Assembly: GCA_963556495.2 (NCBI GenBank)
Contig: OY747713.1
Location: 49,504,224 to 49,568,223 of the forward strand
From: Valencia hispanica
Taxonomy: Eukaryota; Chordata; Actinopteri; Cyprinodontiformes; Valenciidae
Reading direction: 5' to 3'
Length of the DNA stretch: 64,000 nt
Shown: in pieces, positions 11,684 to 22,897 of the stretch
Layout: the number at the start of each line of letters is the position of its first letter
How positions within the stretch are numbered: the stretch's first letter is position 1
Position numbers and translations under genes: made by a program
Notes under the pieces: generated by a model
What the model was told of the DNA's origin: nothing
The model's database searches: none
The model's input: the letters and a program-made list of their open reading frames with translations, nothing else

Positions 11684-13295
11684 TACAGTGGCTTGCAAAA
11701 GTATTCGGCCCCCTTGAACTTTTCCACATTTTGTCACATTACAGCCACAAACATGAATCAATTTTATTGGAAATCCACGTGAAAGACCAGTACAAAGTGG
11801 TGTACAAGTGAGAAGTGGAACAAAAATCATACATGATTCCAAATTTTTTTTACAAATAAATAACTGAAAAGTGGGGTGTGCGTAATTATTCAGCCCCCTG
11901 AGTCAATACTTTGTAGAACCACCTTTTGCTGCAATTCCAGCTGCCAGTCTTTTAGGGTATGTCTCTACCAGCTTTGCACATCTAGAGACTGAAATTCTTG
12001 CCCATTCTTCTTTGCAAAACAGCTCCAGCTCAGTCAGATTAGATGGGCAGCGTTTGTGAACAGCAGCTTTCAGATCTTGCCACAGATTCTCGATTGGATT
12101 TAGATCTGGACTTTGACTGGCCCATTCTAATACATGGATATGTTTTGTTTTAAACCATTCCATTGTTGCCCTGGCTTTATGTTTAGGGTTGTTGTCCTGC
12201 TGGAAGGTGAACCTCCGCCCCAGTCTCAAGTCTTTTCCAGACTCCAAAAAGGGTTTTCTTCCAAGATTGCCCTGTATTTGGCTCCATCCATTTTCCCATC
12301 AACTCTGACCAGCTTCCCTGTCCCTGCTGAAGTGAAGCACCCCCAGAGCATGATGCTGCCACCACCATATTTGACAGTGGGGATGGTGTGTTCAGAGTGA
12401 TGTGCATTGTTAGTTTTCCGCCACACATAGCGTTTTGCATTTTGGCCCAAAAGTTCAATTTTGGTCTCATCTGACCAGAGCACCTTCTTCCACATGTTTG
12501 CTGTGTCCCCCACATGGCTTGTGGCAAACTGCAAACGGGACTTCTTATGGTTTTCTTTTAACAATGGCTTTCTTCTTGCCACTCTTCCATAAAGGCCAAC
12601 TTTATGCAGTGCACCACTAATAGTTGTCCTATGGACAGATTCCCCCACCTGAGCTGTAGATCTCTGCAGCTCGTCCAGAGTCACCATGGGCCTCTTGGCT
12701 GCATTTCTGATCAGTGCTCTCCTTGTTCGGCCTGTGAGTTTAGGTGGACGGCCTTGTCTTGGTAGGTTTACAGTTGTGCCATACTCCTTCCATTTCTGAA
12801 TGATCGCTTGAACAGCGCTCCGTGGGTTGTTCAAGGCTTGGGAAATCTTTTTGTAGCCTAAGCCTGCTTTAAATTTCTCAATAACCTTGTCCCTTACCTG
12901 TCTGGTGTGTTCTTTGGACTTCATGGTGTTGTTGCTCCCAACATTCTCTTAGACAACCTCTGAGGCCGTCACAGGGCAGCTGTATTTGTACTGACATTAG
13001 ATTACACACACGTGCAATCTATTTAGTCATTAGCACTCATCAGGCAATGTCTATGGGCAACTGACTGCACTCAGACCAAAGGGGGCTGAATAATTGTGCA
13101 CACCCCACTTTTCAGTTATTTATTTGTAAAAAATGTTTGGAAACATGTATGATTTTTGTTCCACTTCTCACGTGTACACCACTTTGTATTGGTCTTTCAT
13201 GTGGAATTCCAGTAAAATTGATTTATGTTTGTGGCTGTAATGTGACAAAATGTGGAAAAGTTCAAGGGGGCTGAATACTTTTGCAAGCCACTGAA
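11684..13295 (-). mobile_element. Tc1-like DNA transposon, copy B
   Basis: This is the same family as copy A in the opposite orientation. The ends CAGTGGCTTGCAAAAG (11686) and its inverse (13293) enclose 1608 bp. The left flank is TA; the right flank reads AA, one substitution away from the expected TA. Long inverted repeats and one transposase gene are present, with L1 sequence on both sides. The transposase is frameshifted, so the copy could move only with help from another copy. Confidence 0.93.
11903..12924 (-). pseudogene. Tc1 transposase with single frameshift
   Basis: Two overlapping frames give the entire transposase. 12924-12226 encodes the DNA-binding half and the first catalytic aspartate (WSDETK). 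12247-11903 encodes the rest, including QQDN and PIENLW. Relative to copy A there is a net two-base gain at about 12246-12255, in a run of C and T after EEN, which moves the frame. All catalytic residues survive. Apart from this frameshift the gene is well preserved and highly similar to copy A, so the break is recent. Confidence 0.9.
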
Positions 13296-13962
13296 TATTT
13301 GAAGGAACATACTTTATTCCATTTAATACATTAATAACACAATATGGAATTGATAAAAATTTTTTTAGAATATCAACAAATTAAATCTATTATTAAGGGT
13401 AAATTTAGGCTCAATACAGTTGAATTACAAATCCGAGCAAGAGTTAGGGATTTTCTTAATCTCAATGCCCCAAATTGCTGTCTAAAATATACAAAACCTT
13501 ATCTACATTAGATGAATCAATAGCCATCCCTATTTCAAAGTGGGCGGTGGACCTATCAGTCAGCTTTGATCAAAACGTCTGATCTCAGATATGTTTAAGA
13601 ACCTTTAAGATAACAAAAAATCCTAATTTGCAATAAATACAATACAAAATCTGTCATAGAGTATACTATACAGGTAAACGGATGTTCAGGATGGGTTTTA
13701 CGTCATCTAATACCTGCTTACAATGCACAAGCAATATACCGGATACTTATATTCATGCGCTTTGGTTCTGTCCACCTGTTAAGAAATTTTGGTGCCAGAT
13801 ATGTGAGGACTTATCAAAGTGTCTGAAATGTAACATTCCACCTTCTCCCTCAATTTGCTTGCTAGAAAACTTAAATGATGTCACCATGGACACAAAGTCA
13901 GTTCTAATGGTTCACATTGCCTTATGCATAGCTAAGAAAGCTATCCTCCTGAACTGGAAAAC

Positions 13963-14412
13963 TTTGCTGTGTGGGATACTGTTGCTGGTGTGGGGGTTCT
14001 TCAGGCCTCTGGGGAGCCGCGCCCCCTACCTGTGGTCCTGGCTGTGGGTCGGCCTCTGGGTGCCGGGGCCGCCTCTCTTTTTCTCTGGGCCGATTGTCAT
14101 CGCTGGTTCCAGTATGGCGTCTCACCTTGTCTGCTTGTTGGTGTGTCTGGCTGCAGGTTGCGGCGGTCTTTTTTCCTAGGTCTTGGTCTTTGTGCGCTGC
14201 GGGGCACTCGGGTCGGGCGTTTGGCTGGGTGTGGTTAGACTTGCCGGTGGACTGGCCGGGTAGTGGGCATGCAGGGCAGGTGGGTGGGGTACTGGGTTTG
14301 GTCGCTTGCCGAGCCACTGATCAGCAGTGGTCGCTCCGCAAGGGAATGGGGGTGGTGGATGTCGGCCTGGTGCGTCGGCTGCCCGGGGCATTGTGGTGGA
14401 CCAGTCGCTGAT
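13963..14412 (+). mobile_element. GC-rich L1 3' region
   Basis: It starts right after the last L1 ORF2 codons (KAILLNWK). It shares many blocks with the GC-rich tail of the L1 at 41590-43765 (GGGCCGATTGTCATCGCTGG, TGTGTCTGGCTGCAGGTTGCGGC, GGGAATGGGGGTGGTGGATGTCGGCC). Long overlapping open frames here in several phases reflect base composition. The distal part is missing. Confidence 0.7.
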
Positions 14413-15681
14413 GCCAAAAAGTAAAAAAAGAAGTAAAACTTAACGTCCGGATTTTGTCCTCAGTCACCCATAAGGAAGGCGGTCAGGATCCACCTACTAC
14501 TCTAAGTCGTTCTCCTCTCAGGTAACAGCCTGTGCGGCGATCCTTGCTCGCTTCTCAAAACAGAGGTGAAAGAAATGTAATTCCATAGAGACAGCGAGCC
14601 CACAGATAGTGACGGCGAGCGCGCAGACAGAGATCGCGAGCGCGTTTACAGAGACTGCAAGCGCGCAGAGACTGATGGCGAGAGCGTAGAGAGTGGTCTT
14701 TATGCTCGCTGATTATGGTTTTTATGCGCACGGTTGCTGCCAAAAAATTACTCTGCTACCCCTCTGCCTTTTAGGCGGATTCAATAATTTTGTCGAATAA
14801 AATCATAAAGCCTTGTTGGTCGACGACTTTCACTAAAACTATATGAATTTTAATTAAAACAAGTTTTAATAGTCAGTTTGTAAAGTAAAGAAAAAATGTG
14901 ATAATTTCAACCCATTTTCGACCAAGCAGCATTATCTTAAATGCACAGCAGAAATATAATTTTACTTGCCAAGAAAATTGGAGCAGAGAGTTTTTGGAAG
15001 GTCTGTTGGTGGAATCAATACCACAGCAAGCCATCTTTGTCCAAAAAGTTGCAGGATTAACATCCGAACACGAATTAACATTCTGGACGCAACTGATGGT
15101 CAAGTTCAGAGAAACAAAATAACTGAAACTGTTAACGTGAGGCCGAGACTGTCGCCTTCTCAGGAGCAAGCAGAGGGGGGCAAGCTGCTAGCCACCAGCA
15201 CTAGCGCTGACGGCTCACTTGAGACCTGTCAATCAATAGGACCTTATTATTCATAATTTTAAGCTTAAATTACATCTGCTGTGGGAATGTGCATCGTTTA
15301 AAACTCTGATGATGACAAAATGGATCAGTGACCTGGCTTTTAAATATATTCATAATATTACCATGTTTTTTATGTCTGTGTACATCCTGAAAACGTGCTA
15401 CTTTATGGCAGATCACTTTATAAAATGCCCGTTTTGACACCTTTACACGTTTGATTATATTGTTTTAACGTCACACTGTCTCAAGACTATTTCTTGGTGC
15501 TCCGCGGTTTATGGGTCACTTTCGCTGCTTTGTCTACAAACAGCATAATCGTTTAAAGATTGTATATCATCTAAGCTTTTTAAACTAGCAAATAAAGACT
15601 GGTATTGGGTACAAACAGGACACAATGTAAGTCAGAAAAGGTTTCATGCGCTGTTCATGGTAAGGTGCACAATTTTCCTTT
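14413..15681. other. Unclassified sequence with a short tandem repeat
   Basis: No gene is supported. It contains the GCGAGCGCG tandem patch listed separately and, at 15217-15275, a block resembling the host repeat around the TTAA-flanked element at 60858. Open frames of 74-98 codons show no known motifs. It may be part of one decayed DNA transposon running into the 173-bp array, but I cannot define its ends. Confidence 0.4.
14581..14700 (+). repeat. Imperfect tandem repeat of about 21-24 bp
   Basis: Five or so degenerate units carry the core AGAGAC..GCGAGCGCGCAGAC. It is CpG-rich in an otherwise AT-rich region. Confidence 0.55.
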
Positions 15682-16245
15682 AACCCAAAAATAGATAACA
15701 CAGGTATGAAACTCACACCAGTAACCCAAAGAAAATGCATTGTTTTGTGGAAAATGTTATGCCACACATAAATCTCTACTCCTCAAAAATAGCAGGGCAT
15801 CTTTGGCAATGGAGATTTGGAGGCTGCCAAAATATGCACCTCCTTTCTTTTTACCCAAACAATTGTCATACAGAGCTGGAACTTACACCAGTAGCTCATA
15901 AAGCTTGTGAAATTATGTAGACAACATTGCATCATTCATAACTGTCTTATTCTTTTAAATAGCATGGGATGCATTTTTTGGCAGGGCAAGCTATGAGGTT
16001 GCCAAAAAAAGCATCCCCTCTTTTGAACCCAAAAATTGTCCTACAGAAGTAGAATTCACACCAGTAGCTCAGAGAAGATGTGGAATTATGTAGAAAATGT
16101 TGGATCATTCAGAACTGTCTTATCCATTGAGATAACATGGACTGCGTTTTTTGGCAAGGCAAACTATAAGGCTGCCGAAAAATGCATTCCCTTGTGATTT
16201 AAGGCCAAAACAGGTAGTAAAGCTGTGAAACTCACAGTAATAAGA
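15682..16245 (+). repeat. Satellite-like tandem array, period about 173 bp
   Basis: Three successive units begin with CACCAGTA at about 15714, 15885 and 16057, and a decayed fourth starts at about 16233. Spacings are about 170, 173 and 176 bases. Shared landmarks per unit are GTGGAATTATGTAGA, ACTGTCTTAT, a GGATGCATTTTTTGGC block followed by TGCCAAAAAA(T/G)GCATCCC, and ACCCAAAAATTGTC. The units are diverged, so the array is old. Confidence 0.72.
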
Positions 16246-16334
16246 GCTCATCAATGATCAGTGATCAATGATCAATAATCAGATGAAAACAATAATATCC
16301 TTCAAAAGTGTCTACAAGGCAAAGTTAAAGGGGG

Positions 16335-16380
16335 ATGCAGATTTCGGCACCATCAAAATCCATCCTGCCGAAATCCGCAT
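16335..16380. repeat. Inverted repeat, 15-bp stem
   Basis: ATGCAGATTTCGGCA at 16335-16349 pairs with 16366-16380 with one mismatch around a 16-base loop. No terminator or gene is nearby. It may be the core of a small MITE. Confidence 0.6.
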
Positions 16381-16719
16381 CGGCTGTAGTTATGCTGTTG
16401 TCACAGGGAAGAATGACCCACAAACTGCAGAGCACCAAAATACTCTTGAGACAGTGTACATGACTCTGTGACGGGGTAAGCCGTATTGCGTCATTTCCTG
16501 TTGTCGCACTCCCTGCAGCTGTTTAGTGTTCAGACTCTTTTGAATTGATCTTGTTTTCTCTGTGCTGAGGCCTCTCTAAGTTATTTTAACACACAAGCAC
16601 ACTAAAACTCACGTTTTGTGGTGGTGTACTTTACGTTTTGGGAACTCCTTGTGTTTCACACAGTTTTTCTTGAGGTGGTAAGGTCTCGCTAGCTCAGTTA
16701 GCTTAGCTTCATTGCGGCT

Positions 16720-17604
16720 ATGGCTACTCTTCTTTCTCCTGTCTTTAACTCTTCTCTTCTCTCTTGCTCTCTCTGTCAGATGTTTAGTTACTTCCCTGCC
16801 TCCTTTAGTGATAATGGTAACTGTAATAAATGTAATATTTTTGTAGCTTTGAAGGCGAGGGTTTCAGAATTAGAAGCACGGCTCCACGCTGTTGAAAAAC
16901 CAGCAGATAGCCGAAGCCCATTAGCCAGCGCGGAGCCAACAAGGATAGAACCCCCTAGCAGTCCTCCGGTAGAGCCCGCGCAGCCGGGACCTCAGACCAG
17001 CTGGGTGACGGTACGTAGGAAGCATAGTTCTAGGACCCAGCCCACGGGCCACCACCAACCGGTCCACATTTCTAACAGATTTTCCCCGCTCAGCGACACA
17101 CCCGCTTAGAAGCTGACCCTGGTAATTGGCAGCTCCATAGTCAGAAATGTGGCATTAGAGACACCACTGACCACAGTCAAATGTTTGCCAGGGGCCAGAA
17201 CGGGCAACATCAAATCCTACCTGAAACTGCTGGCTAAAGATAAGCATAAATACAGTAAGATTGTTATTCACGCTGGCAGTAATGACACCCGGTTACGCCA
17301 ATCTGAGGTCACAAAAATTAGTGTTGCTTCGGTGTGTAAGTTTGCCAAAACAATGTCAGACTCTGTAATCTTTTCTGGTCCCCTGCCCGATCGGACCAGT
17401 GACAACATGTTTAGCCGCATGCTGTCATTCCATCAATGGCTGTCTAGGTGGTGTCCTGCAAACGATGTGGGCTTCATTGATAACTGGCAAACATTTTGAG
17501 GAAAACAAGGTCTGATCCGGAGAGACAGCATCCATCCCACTTTGGATGGAGCAGCTCTTCTTTCTAGGAATATGGACGAATTTATTAGTCCTCCAAAACA
17601 CTGA
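16720..17604 (+). pseudogene. L2 ORF1, SGNH esterase-type protein with two stops
   Basis: A single frame of 294 codons is interrupted only by TAG at 17107 and TGA at 17497. The N-terminal part has a short predicted coiled coil (around ALKARVSELEARLHAVEK) and a proline-rich linker. The C-terminal part has the blocks of an SGNH/GDSL hydrolase: [24 protein letters not shown] and finally DSIHPTLDGAALL, which carries the D..H pair. Esterase-bearing ORF1 proteins are known from CR1/L2-clade LINEs, where their role in retrotransposition is unsettled. The first ATG after the 5' leader is taken as the start. Confidence 0.85.
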
Positions 17605-17734
17605 CAACCCAGGGTCCAGACCAGGAAGCAGAGTCGTAGTTTAACCCACCTCTCTGCTGCTTCTGTACTGTTACCCACCCATTACCCTATAGAAACAGTG
17701 TCTTGCCCACTGCCAAAATTAAATGGATTACCAT

Positions 17735-19194
17735 ACCATACCATACTAATTAATTTATAAAGCACATTTCTACACAGCCGAGGCCGACCAAAGTGCTGTA
17801 CAGTATTAAAAAACATATACACCCAATCACTCAAAAGAAATATTAAAATAGCACAGTGAATACCATAAAATAACAAAATAAAATAAAACAGGGACATAGC
17901 AGACTAGGCCAAATTAAAAGCCAAAGAATAAAAATGAGCCTTCAGGCGTGATTTAAAAACAGAAAGAGAGGGGGCCATCCTTACTGCCAGAGGAAGCTGG
18001 TTCCAAAGATGAGGCGCACAGAGCAAGAATGCACGTTCTCCAAGTGTCCTCACCCGAGCCCCTGGGACCTGCAAGAGGCGTTGGTCTGCTGACCGAAGGG
18101 TCCGACCCGGTATGTAGGGCTGAACCATCTGAGACAAGTACGGGGGCACATACAAGTAAAGTGATTTAAAAACAAAAAGTAAAATCTTAAACTGTATGCG
18201 ATAACGCACCGGGAGCCAATGCAGGCGGGCCAGGACAGGAGTAATATGTTCCCTCCGTCTAGTGCTAGTTAAAAGGCGGGCGGCCGCATTCTGCACCAGC
18301 TGAAGGCGCGCCACTGCAGCAGAGGTAGATCCATAAAAGAGGGAGTTTGAATTGTCCAAACGCGAGATTACAAATGCGTGAATCACCGTATGGAAGTCGC
18401 ACCTTGTCAGGATGGACTTCATATTAGACAGCCGGCGTAACTGAAAAAAGCAAGAGCGAACCACCTGACTGATGTGGGAGTCCATCTGTAATTCAGGGTC
18501 CAAAATAACCCAAAGGTTTGTAACGGTCGGCTTCAACAAGTTAGAAAAACAGGGCGGCAGAGCAGGGCTACCTGCAGTGGAAGAGGGAGGAACAAATAGA
18601 ATCGCCTCCAATTTGGACGAGTTGAGATGTAAAAAATTGTTAGAAACCCTTCACATCGTTCAGGCAATCCACAGCAGATTGCACTGACTCTTGTGGTTTA
18701 AAAGAAACATAAAATTGGCAGTCGTCAGCATGCAAGTGATAAAACAGGCCGTATCGTCTAAAAATGGCTGCCAAAGGGAGAATATAAAGGTTAAAAAGCA
18801 GAGGTCCCAAAATAGAGCCCTGGGGGACCCCACAGGGCAGGGAGGAGGCTCCAGATGAGTAATCCCCCGACCTCACACAAAAACCTCTGTCATTAAGGTA
18901 AGATCTGAACCAGTTGAGGGCAGTTCCTTGAATGCCCACCACATGGTTCAGACGGGACAGAAGAATGGAATGGTCAACAGTGTCAAATGCCAGTATAAGG
19001 TCCAGCAAGACCAGGAGGACATAAGACCCTGAATCCGTTGACCGCAAAACATCATTAAAAACTTTGAGAAGGGCAGTCTCAATACTGTGACCAGCCCGAA
19101 ACCCAGATTGCAAGGAATCTAGAATGTCAAAAGTCTGCAGATAGTTGGACAGCTGAATAAAAACAGCCTTCTCTAGAAGCTTTGATAAAAATGG
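17735..19194 (-). mobile_element. Second L2-type LINE, 5'-truncated, nested antisense
   Basis: On the minus strand it begins inside the RT ([14 protein letters not shown]) and includes SGFRAGHSIETALLKV, LDLILAFDTVDHSILL and CGVPQGSILGPLLF. The usual YADD box reads HADD. It continues to the C-terminal block QLVQNAAARLLTSTRRREHITPVLARLHWLPV. A frameshift or gap separates the parts at about 18611-18640. The 3' end is an (ATGGT)-like tail seen on the plus strand as ACCATACCATACCATACT at 17733-17750. It differs in sequence from the surrounding L2, so it is another family. Confidence 0.85.
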
Positions 19195-19259
19195 TAGCTT
19201 TGAGATTAAAATTTAAGCCAACAAAAGCAAATTATGGAAATCTCATAAAGATAAATACA

Positions 19260-20822
19260 ACGTTGACTGAACAGAAAAATAAATCTATTAAATGTGGTTT
19301 ATTAAACATAAGATCTCTCTCCTCAAAGACTTTGTTAGTAAATGACTTGATTTGTAATAATCACATTGATTTGCTTTGTCTCACAGAAACCTGGTTGCAG
19401 CAGGGGGATTATGTCAGTATAAATGAGTCAACTCCTTCCAGTCACTTAAATTTTCACATTCCTAGAAATACTGGACGAGGAGGAGGAGTTGCAACCATTT
19501 TTCGTTCTGATTTACTAATTATTCCCAGACCAATTGATAGCTACAGTTCTTTTGAATATCTAACCCTTAATTTTCCTCATCCAAGTTGCAAAACATCAAG
19601 ACCATTTTTGTTTGTGGTTTTGTATCGTCCACCAGGCCCTTACTCTCAATTCTTGGATCAGATCTCACATTTTTTTATCTGATTTAGTATTAAATACTGA
19701 TAGGGTCATTATAGTGGGTGACTTCAATATTCATGTGGATACTGAAAGTGATAGCCTAAATGCAGCCTTTAATGCTATTTTAGACTCAATTGGCTTTACT
19801 CAAAAAGTACAGGGATCGACCCAATGGGGTAAACACACTTTGGACCTTGTACTGACATATGGTATTGAGTGTAAGGAAATAACAGTCCACCCACATAACC
19901 CGGTCCTGTCTGACCACTTCTTTATAACTTTTGAATTTACTTTAACTGACCATCTTAAATCTGAAAGAAAATTTTATTATAGTAGAGCTTTATCAGACAA
20001 TGCTGTAACAATTTTTAAAGAATCTGTTCCATTCTTACTTTCCTCAGTGTCTCAGAGTAACACAGTGGATGGCAGCAATTCTATCTCTAACCCTTCAGAA
20101 ATTTATGGTCTGGTTCACAGCGTTACGCCCTCTTTGTATTTGGCATTAGATACTGTAGCCCCCTTAAAAAAGAAAGTGGCTAGCCATAAGAGGCTGACTC
20201 CTTGGTTTAACGAAGAGTTGCGTACTTTAAAGCAGAATACTAGGAAGCTGGTAAGAAAATGGCGCTCTATACATCTAGAGGATTCCTATTTAACCTGGAA
20301 TGACAGTCTACTGCTGTATAAAAAGACCCTTCGACAAGCTAGAACAGCATATTTTTCATCATTAATAGAGGCGAATAAAAACAGTCCTAGGTTTGTTTTT
20401 AGTACAGTTGCCAAACTTACACAGAGTCATAACTATTCCCCCAACTCTTAGCAGTGATGATTTTATGGGATTCTTCATAAATAAAATTAATTCTATTAAA
20501 AATAAAATCATTGGCATCCTCCCAAACATGATTACTTCTTCCTCAGTAAATGAGGCAGCATCGGAAAGAACTGTAGAACCTCATTTGTGCTTAGGCTGTT
20601 TTGATTCAGTCGAGCTTTTGGAATTATCAAAAATATTAGCCTCATCTAAACCTTCAACTTGTATGTTGGACCCAAACCCCAACCAAATTATTTAAGGAAG
20701 TGTTCCATTTGGTTCCTGGCCCCATTTTGCATATGATGAATATATCCTTAGTAAACGGATACGTACCACAAGAATTTAAAATAGCTGTAATTAAACCTTT
20801 ACTCAAGAAACCTTCCCTTGAT
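19260..20822 (+). pseudogene. L2 ORF2, endonuclease half
   Basis: Endonuclease motifs are clear: [20 protein letters not shown] with the catalytic glutamate, [32 protein letters not shown] and LSDHFFI. The frame shifts in the T-run at about 19670-19678 and again near 20400-20450. The connecting region then runs into the RT entry (PQEFKIAVIKPLLKKPSLD). The endonuclease would nick target DNA to prime reverse transcription. Apart from the two shifts the domain is well kept. Confidence 0.85.
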
Positions 20823-21547
20823 CAAGATCAAATCAACCTTTATTTATAAAGCGCTTTTCAAACCAAAACAAAGCTTCTCAAAGTGCTTTACAGATTAAAA
20901 ATGACCCACAACCCCCCCTTCCCAAAACCCAAAAGTAAAAAACATCACCACAGCTATACCCCCCCCCCCCCCCCCCCCCATGCATAAAAGCAACAATAAA
21001 CAACAGCACATTAACAAAAGCAGAACGGTCTGAGTACAGATGAACCAGGAAACATCATCATGGGAGCCATCTACATCGGCAGCAGCAGATCAACAACACC
21101 AGCCAAGGCACTGACCCAGGGAGCCCAGAGGAGGTAGGGCTGGTACACCCACATCCACCCAAGCACCACCTGGAGAGCACCAAGGCAGCCACAGCCGACC
21201 ACCACCCCCGAGGCAGAGGGCTCCCACAGAGGAAACACTGGAAGGAAAACTAAAATAAGTTAAAATATTAAAATTAAAACAATTATAAGATATGATCAAA
21301 TAAAAAGCGACAATAGGAGATAAACAGCAGATAAACAATAATTGATAAATAGCCAGCTAAAAGCTAAACTAAAAAGAATTCAATCAAATAAAACATGCAG
21401 AGCAATTAAACAGATTTAATAAATAAAAATCAGTTAAAAGCTATGTTAAAAAGGTGAGTCATGAGCCTGCTCTTAAAAACATGAATGTTCTCTGCGGCCC
21501 TGAGGTTCTCTGGCAGCCTGTTCCAGAGGTGAGGGCCATAATAACAG
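20823..21547 (-). mobile_element. LINE 3' fragment nested antisense in L2
   Basis: On the minus strand the end nearest 21547 encodes LINE C-terminal residues ([23 protein letters not shown], stop shortly after). The rest is a 3' UTR that ends with AAAGCGCTTTATAAATAAAGGTTGATTTG at 20823-20850. It splits L2 ORF2 between PLLKKPSLD and [10 protein letters not shown]. It holds a 21-base C run. Related to, but not the same as, either of the other L2 families here. Confidence 0.75.
20959..20979 (+). repeat. Homopolymer C run, 21 bases
   Basis: Uninterrupted C21 inside the antisense LINE fragment. Its length may be unreliable in sequencing. Confidence 0.9.
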
Positions 21548-22897
21548 AAAGACGCCTTAATGACTTAGTGAATTACAGACCAATATCAAACCTTCCTTTC
21601 TTATCCAAAATCCTTGAGAAAATTGTTGCTAATCAAGTCTGTGAGCATCTAAACAGTAACGAGCTGTTTGAAGAGTTTCAGTCAGGTTTTAGAGCTCATC
21701 ATAGCACTGAAACAGCACTGATTAAGGTTACTAATGATATTCTCATGGCCTCAGATAATAGACTGGTGTCTTTTCTGGTTTTGTTAGATCTCAATGCTGC
21801 TTTGACACAGTCCATCATAATATTCTCTTAAAAAGGTTTGAACATGTTGCAGGGATCAAAGGAACAGCACTAGGCTGGTTTAAGTCATATTTGTCTGACA
21901 GATTCCAGTTTGTTCATCTAAATGATCAATCTTCTTCACTCTCAAGGGTTACTTGTGGAGTTCCACAGGGTTCTGTGCTTGGACCAATTCTTTTCACCAT
22001 ATATATGCTCCCAATTGGTAGAATCATTAGACAGCATGGGATAAATTTCCACAGCTATGCCGATGATACACAACTATATTTATCCATAAATCCTGATGAA
22101 CCCAGTCAGTTAGGTAGATTACAGACATGTCTGAAAACATAAAGACATGGATGAATCTAAACTTTTTGCTTTTAAATTCTGACAAGACAGAAGTTGCTGT
22201 CTTTGGACCAGAAGTTCTAAAAAAGAAACTGATTAGTCAATCACTTCATCTGGATGGCATTAAATTGGCCCCCAGTAATAACGTAAAGAACCTTGGCGTT
22301 ATTTTTGACCAAGACTTGACATTTAAATCCCATATTAAAAAGGTTTCTAGGATTTCCTTCTTTCACCTCCGGAATATTGCTAAAATTAGAAACATCCTGT
22401 CCAGGAGTGATGCTGAGAAAGTAGTCCATGCATTTGTTACCTCAAGGCTGGACTACTGTAATTCTTTACTATCAGGTAGTACACAAAATGCCATTAAAAG
22501 CCTTCAGTTGATCCAAAATGCGGCAGCAAGAGTTATAAAGAATATTAAAAAGAGAGATAACATTTCTCCTGCTTTAGCTTCCCTTCATTGGCTCCCTGTT
22601 AAATCCAGAATAGAATTTAAGATCCTTCTTCTTACATACAAAGCCCTTAATAATCAAGCTCCATCATACATCAGAGATCTAATTGTTTCATATGTTCCCA
22701 ACAGAGCACTTTGCTCTCAGACTGCAGGTTTACTTGTAGTTCCTAGGATTTCTAAAAGTACAATGGGAGGCAGATCTTTTAGTTATCAGGCTCCTCTTCT
22801 GTGGAACCAGCTCCCAGCTTTAGTCCGTGAGGCAGACACTCTGTTTACTTTTGAGGTTAGGCTTAAAACTTTCCTTTTTGATAAAGCTTATAGTTAG
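21548..22897 (+). pseudogene. L2 ORF2, reverse transcriptase half
   Basis: The RT resumes at [23 protein letters not shown], then [19 protein letters not shown]. The catalytic-D segment LDLNAA is followed by a one-base loss near 21803, after which [10 protein letters not shown] reads in another frame. GVPQGSVLGPILF and the catalytic YADD (HSYADDTQLYL) are intact. A further shift near 22127 leads to an open C-terminal part (22127-22897) with RLDYCNSLLSG and LHWLPVKSRIEFKILL, ending in FLFDKAYS. Two single-base-scale breaks are the only damage seen in the RT. Confidence 0.88.

Larger units (their letters stand above)
10745..14412 (+). mobile_element. L1 LINE, split by two later insertions
   Basis: Three L1 ORF2 pieces lie in the same orientation and in protein order. 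10749-11104 has the RT entry motif NKKAPGPDGFPTEFY and SYRPITVIN. 11288-11683 has DQTGFIKGRHS and later TPIWNNPNILQ. 13296-13962 has the C-terminal segment TYIHALWFCPPVKKFW. A GC-rich tail follows at 13963-14412. The gaps are exactly an L2 3' tail and a Tc1 element, so both inserted after the L1. The L1 also has deletions inside the RT (the YADD region is missing) and no ORF1. It is defunct. Confidence 0.85.
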
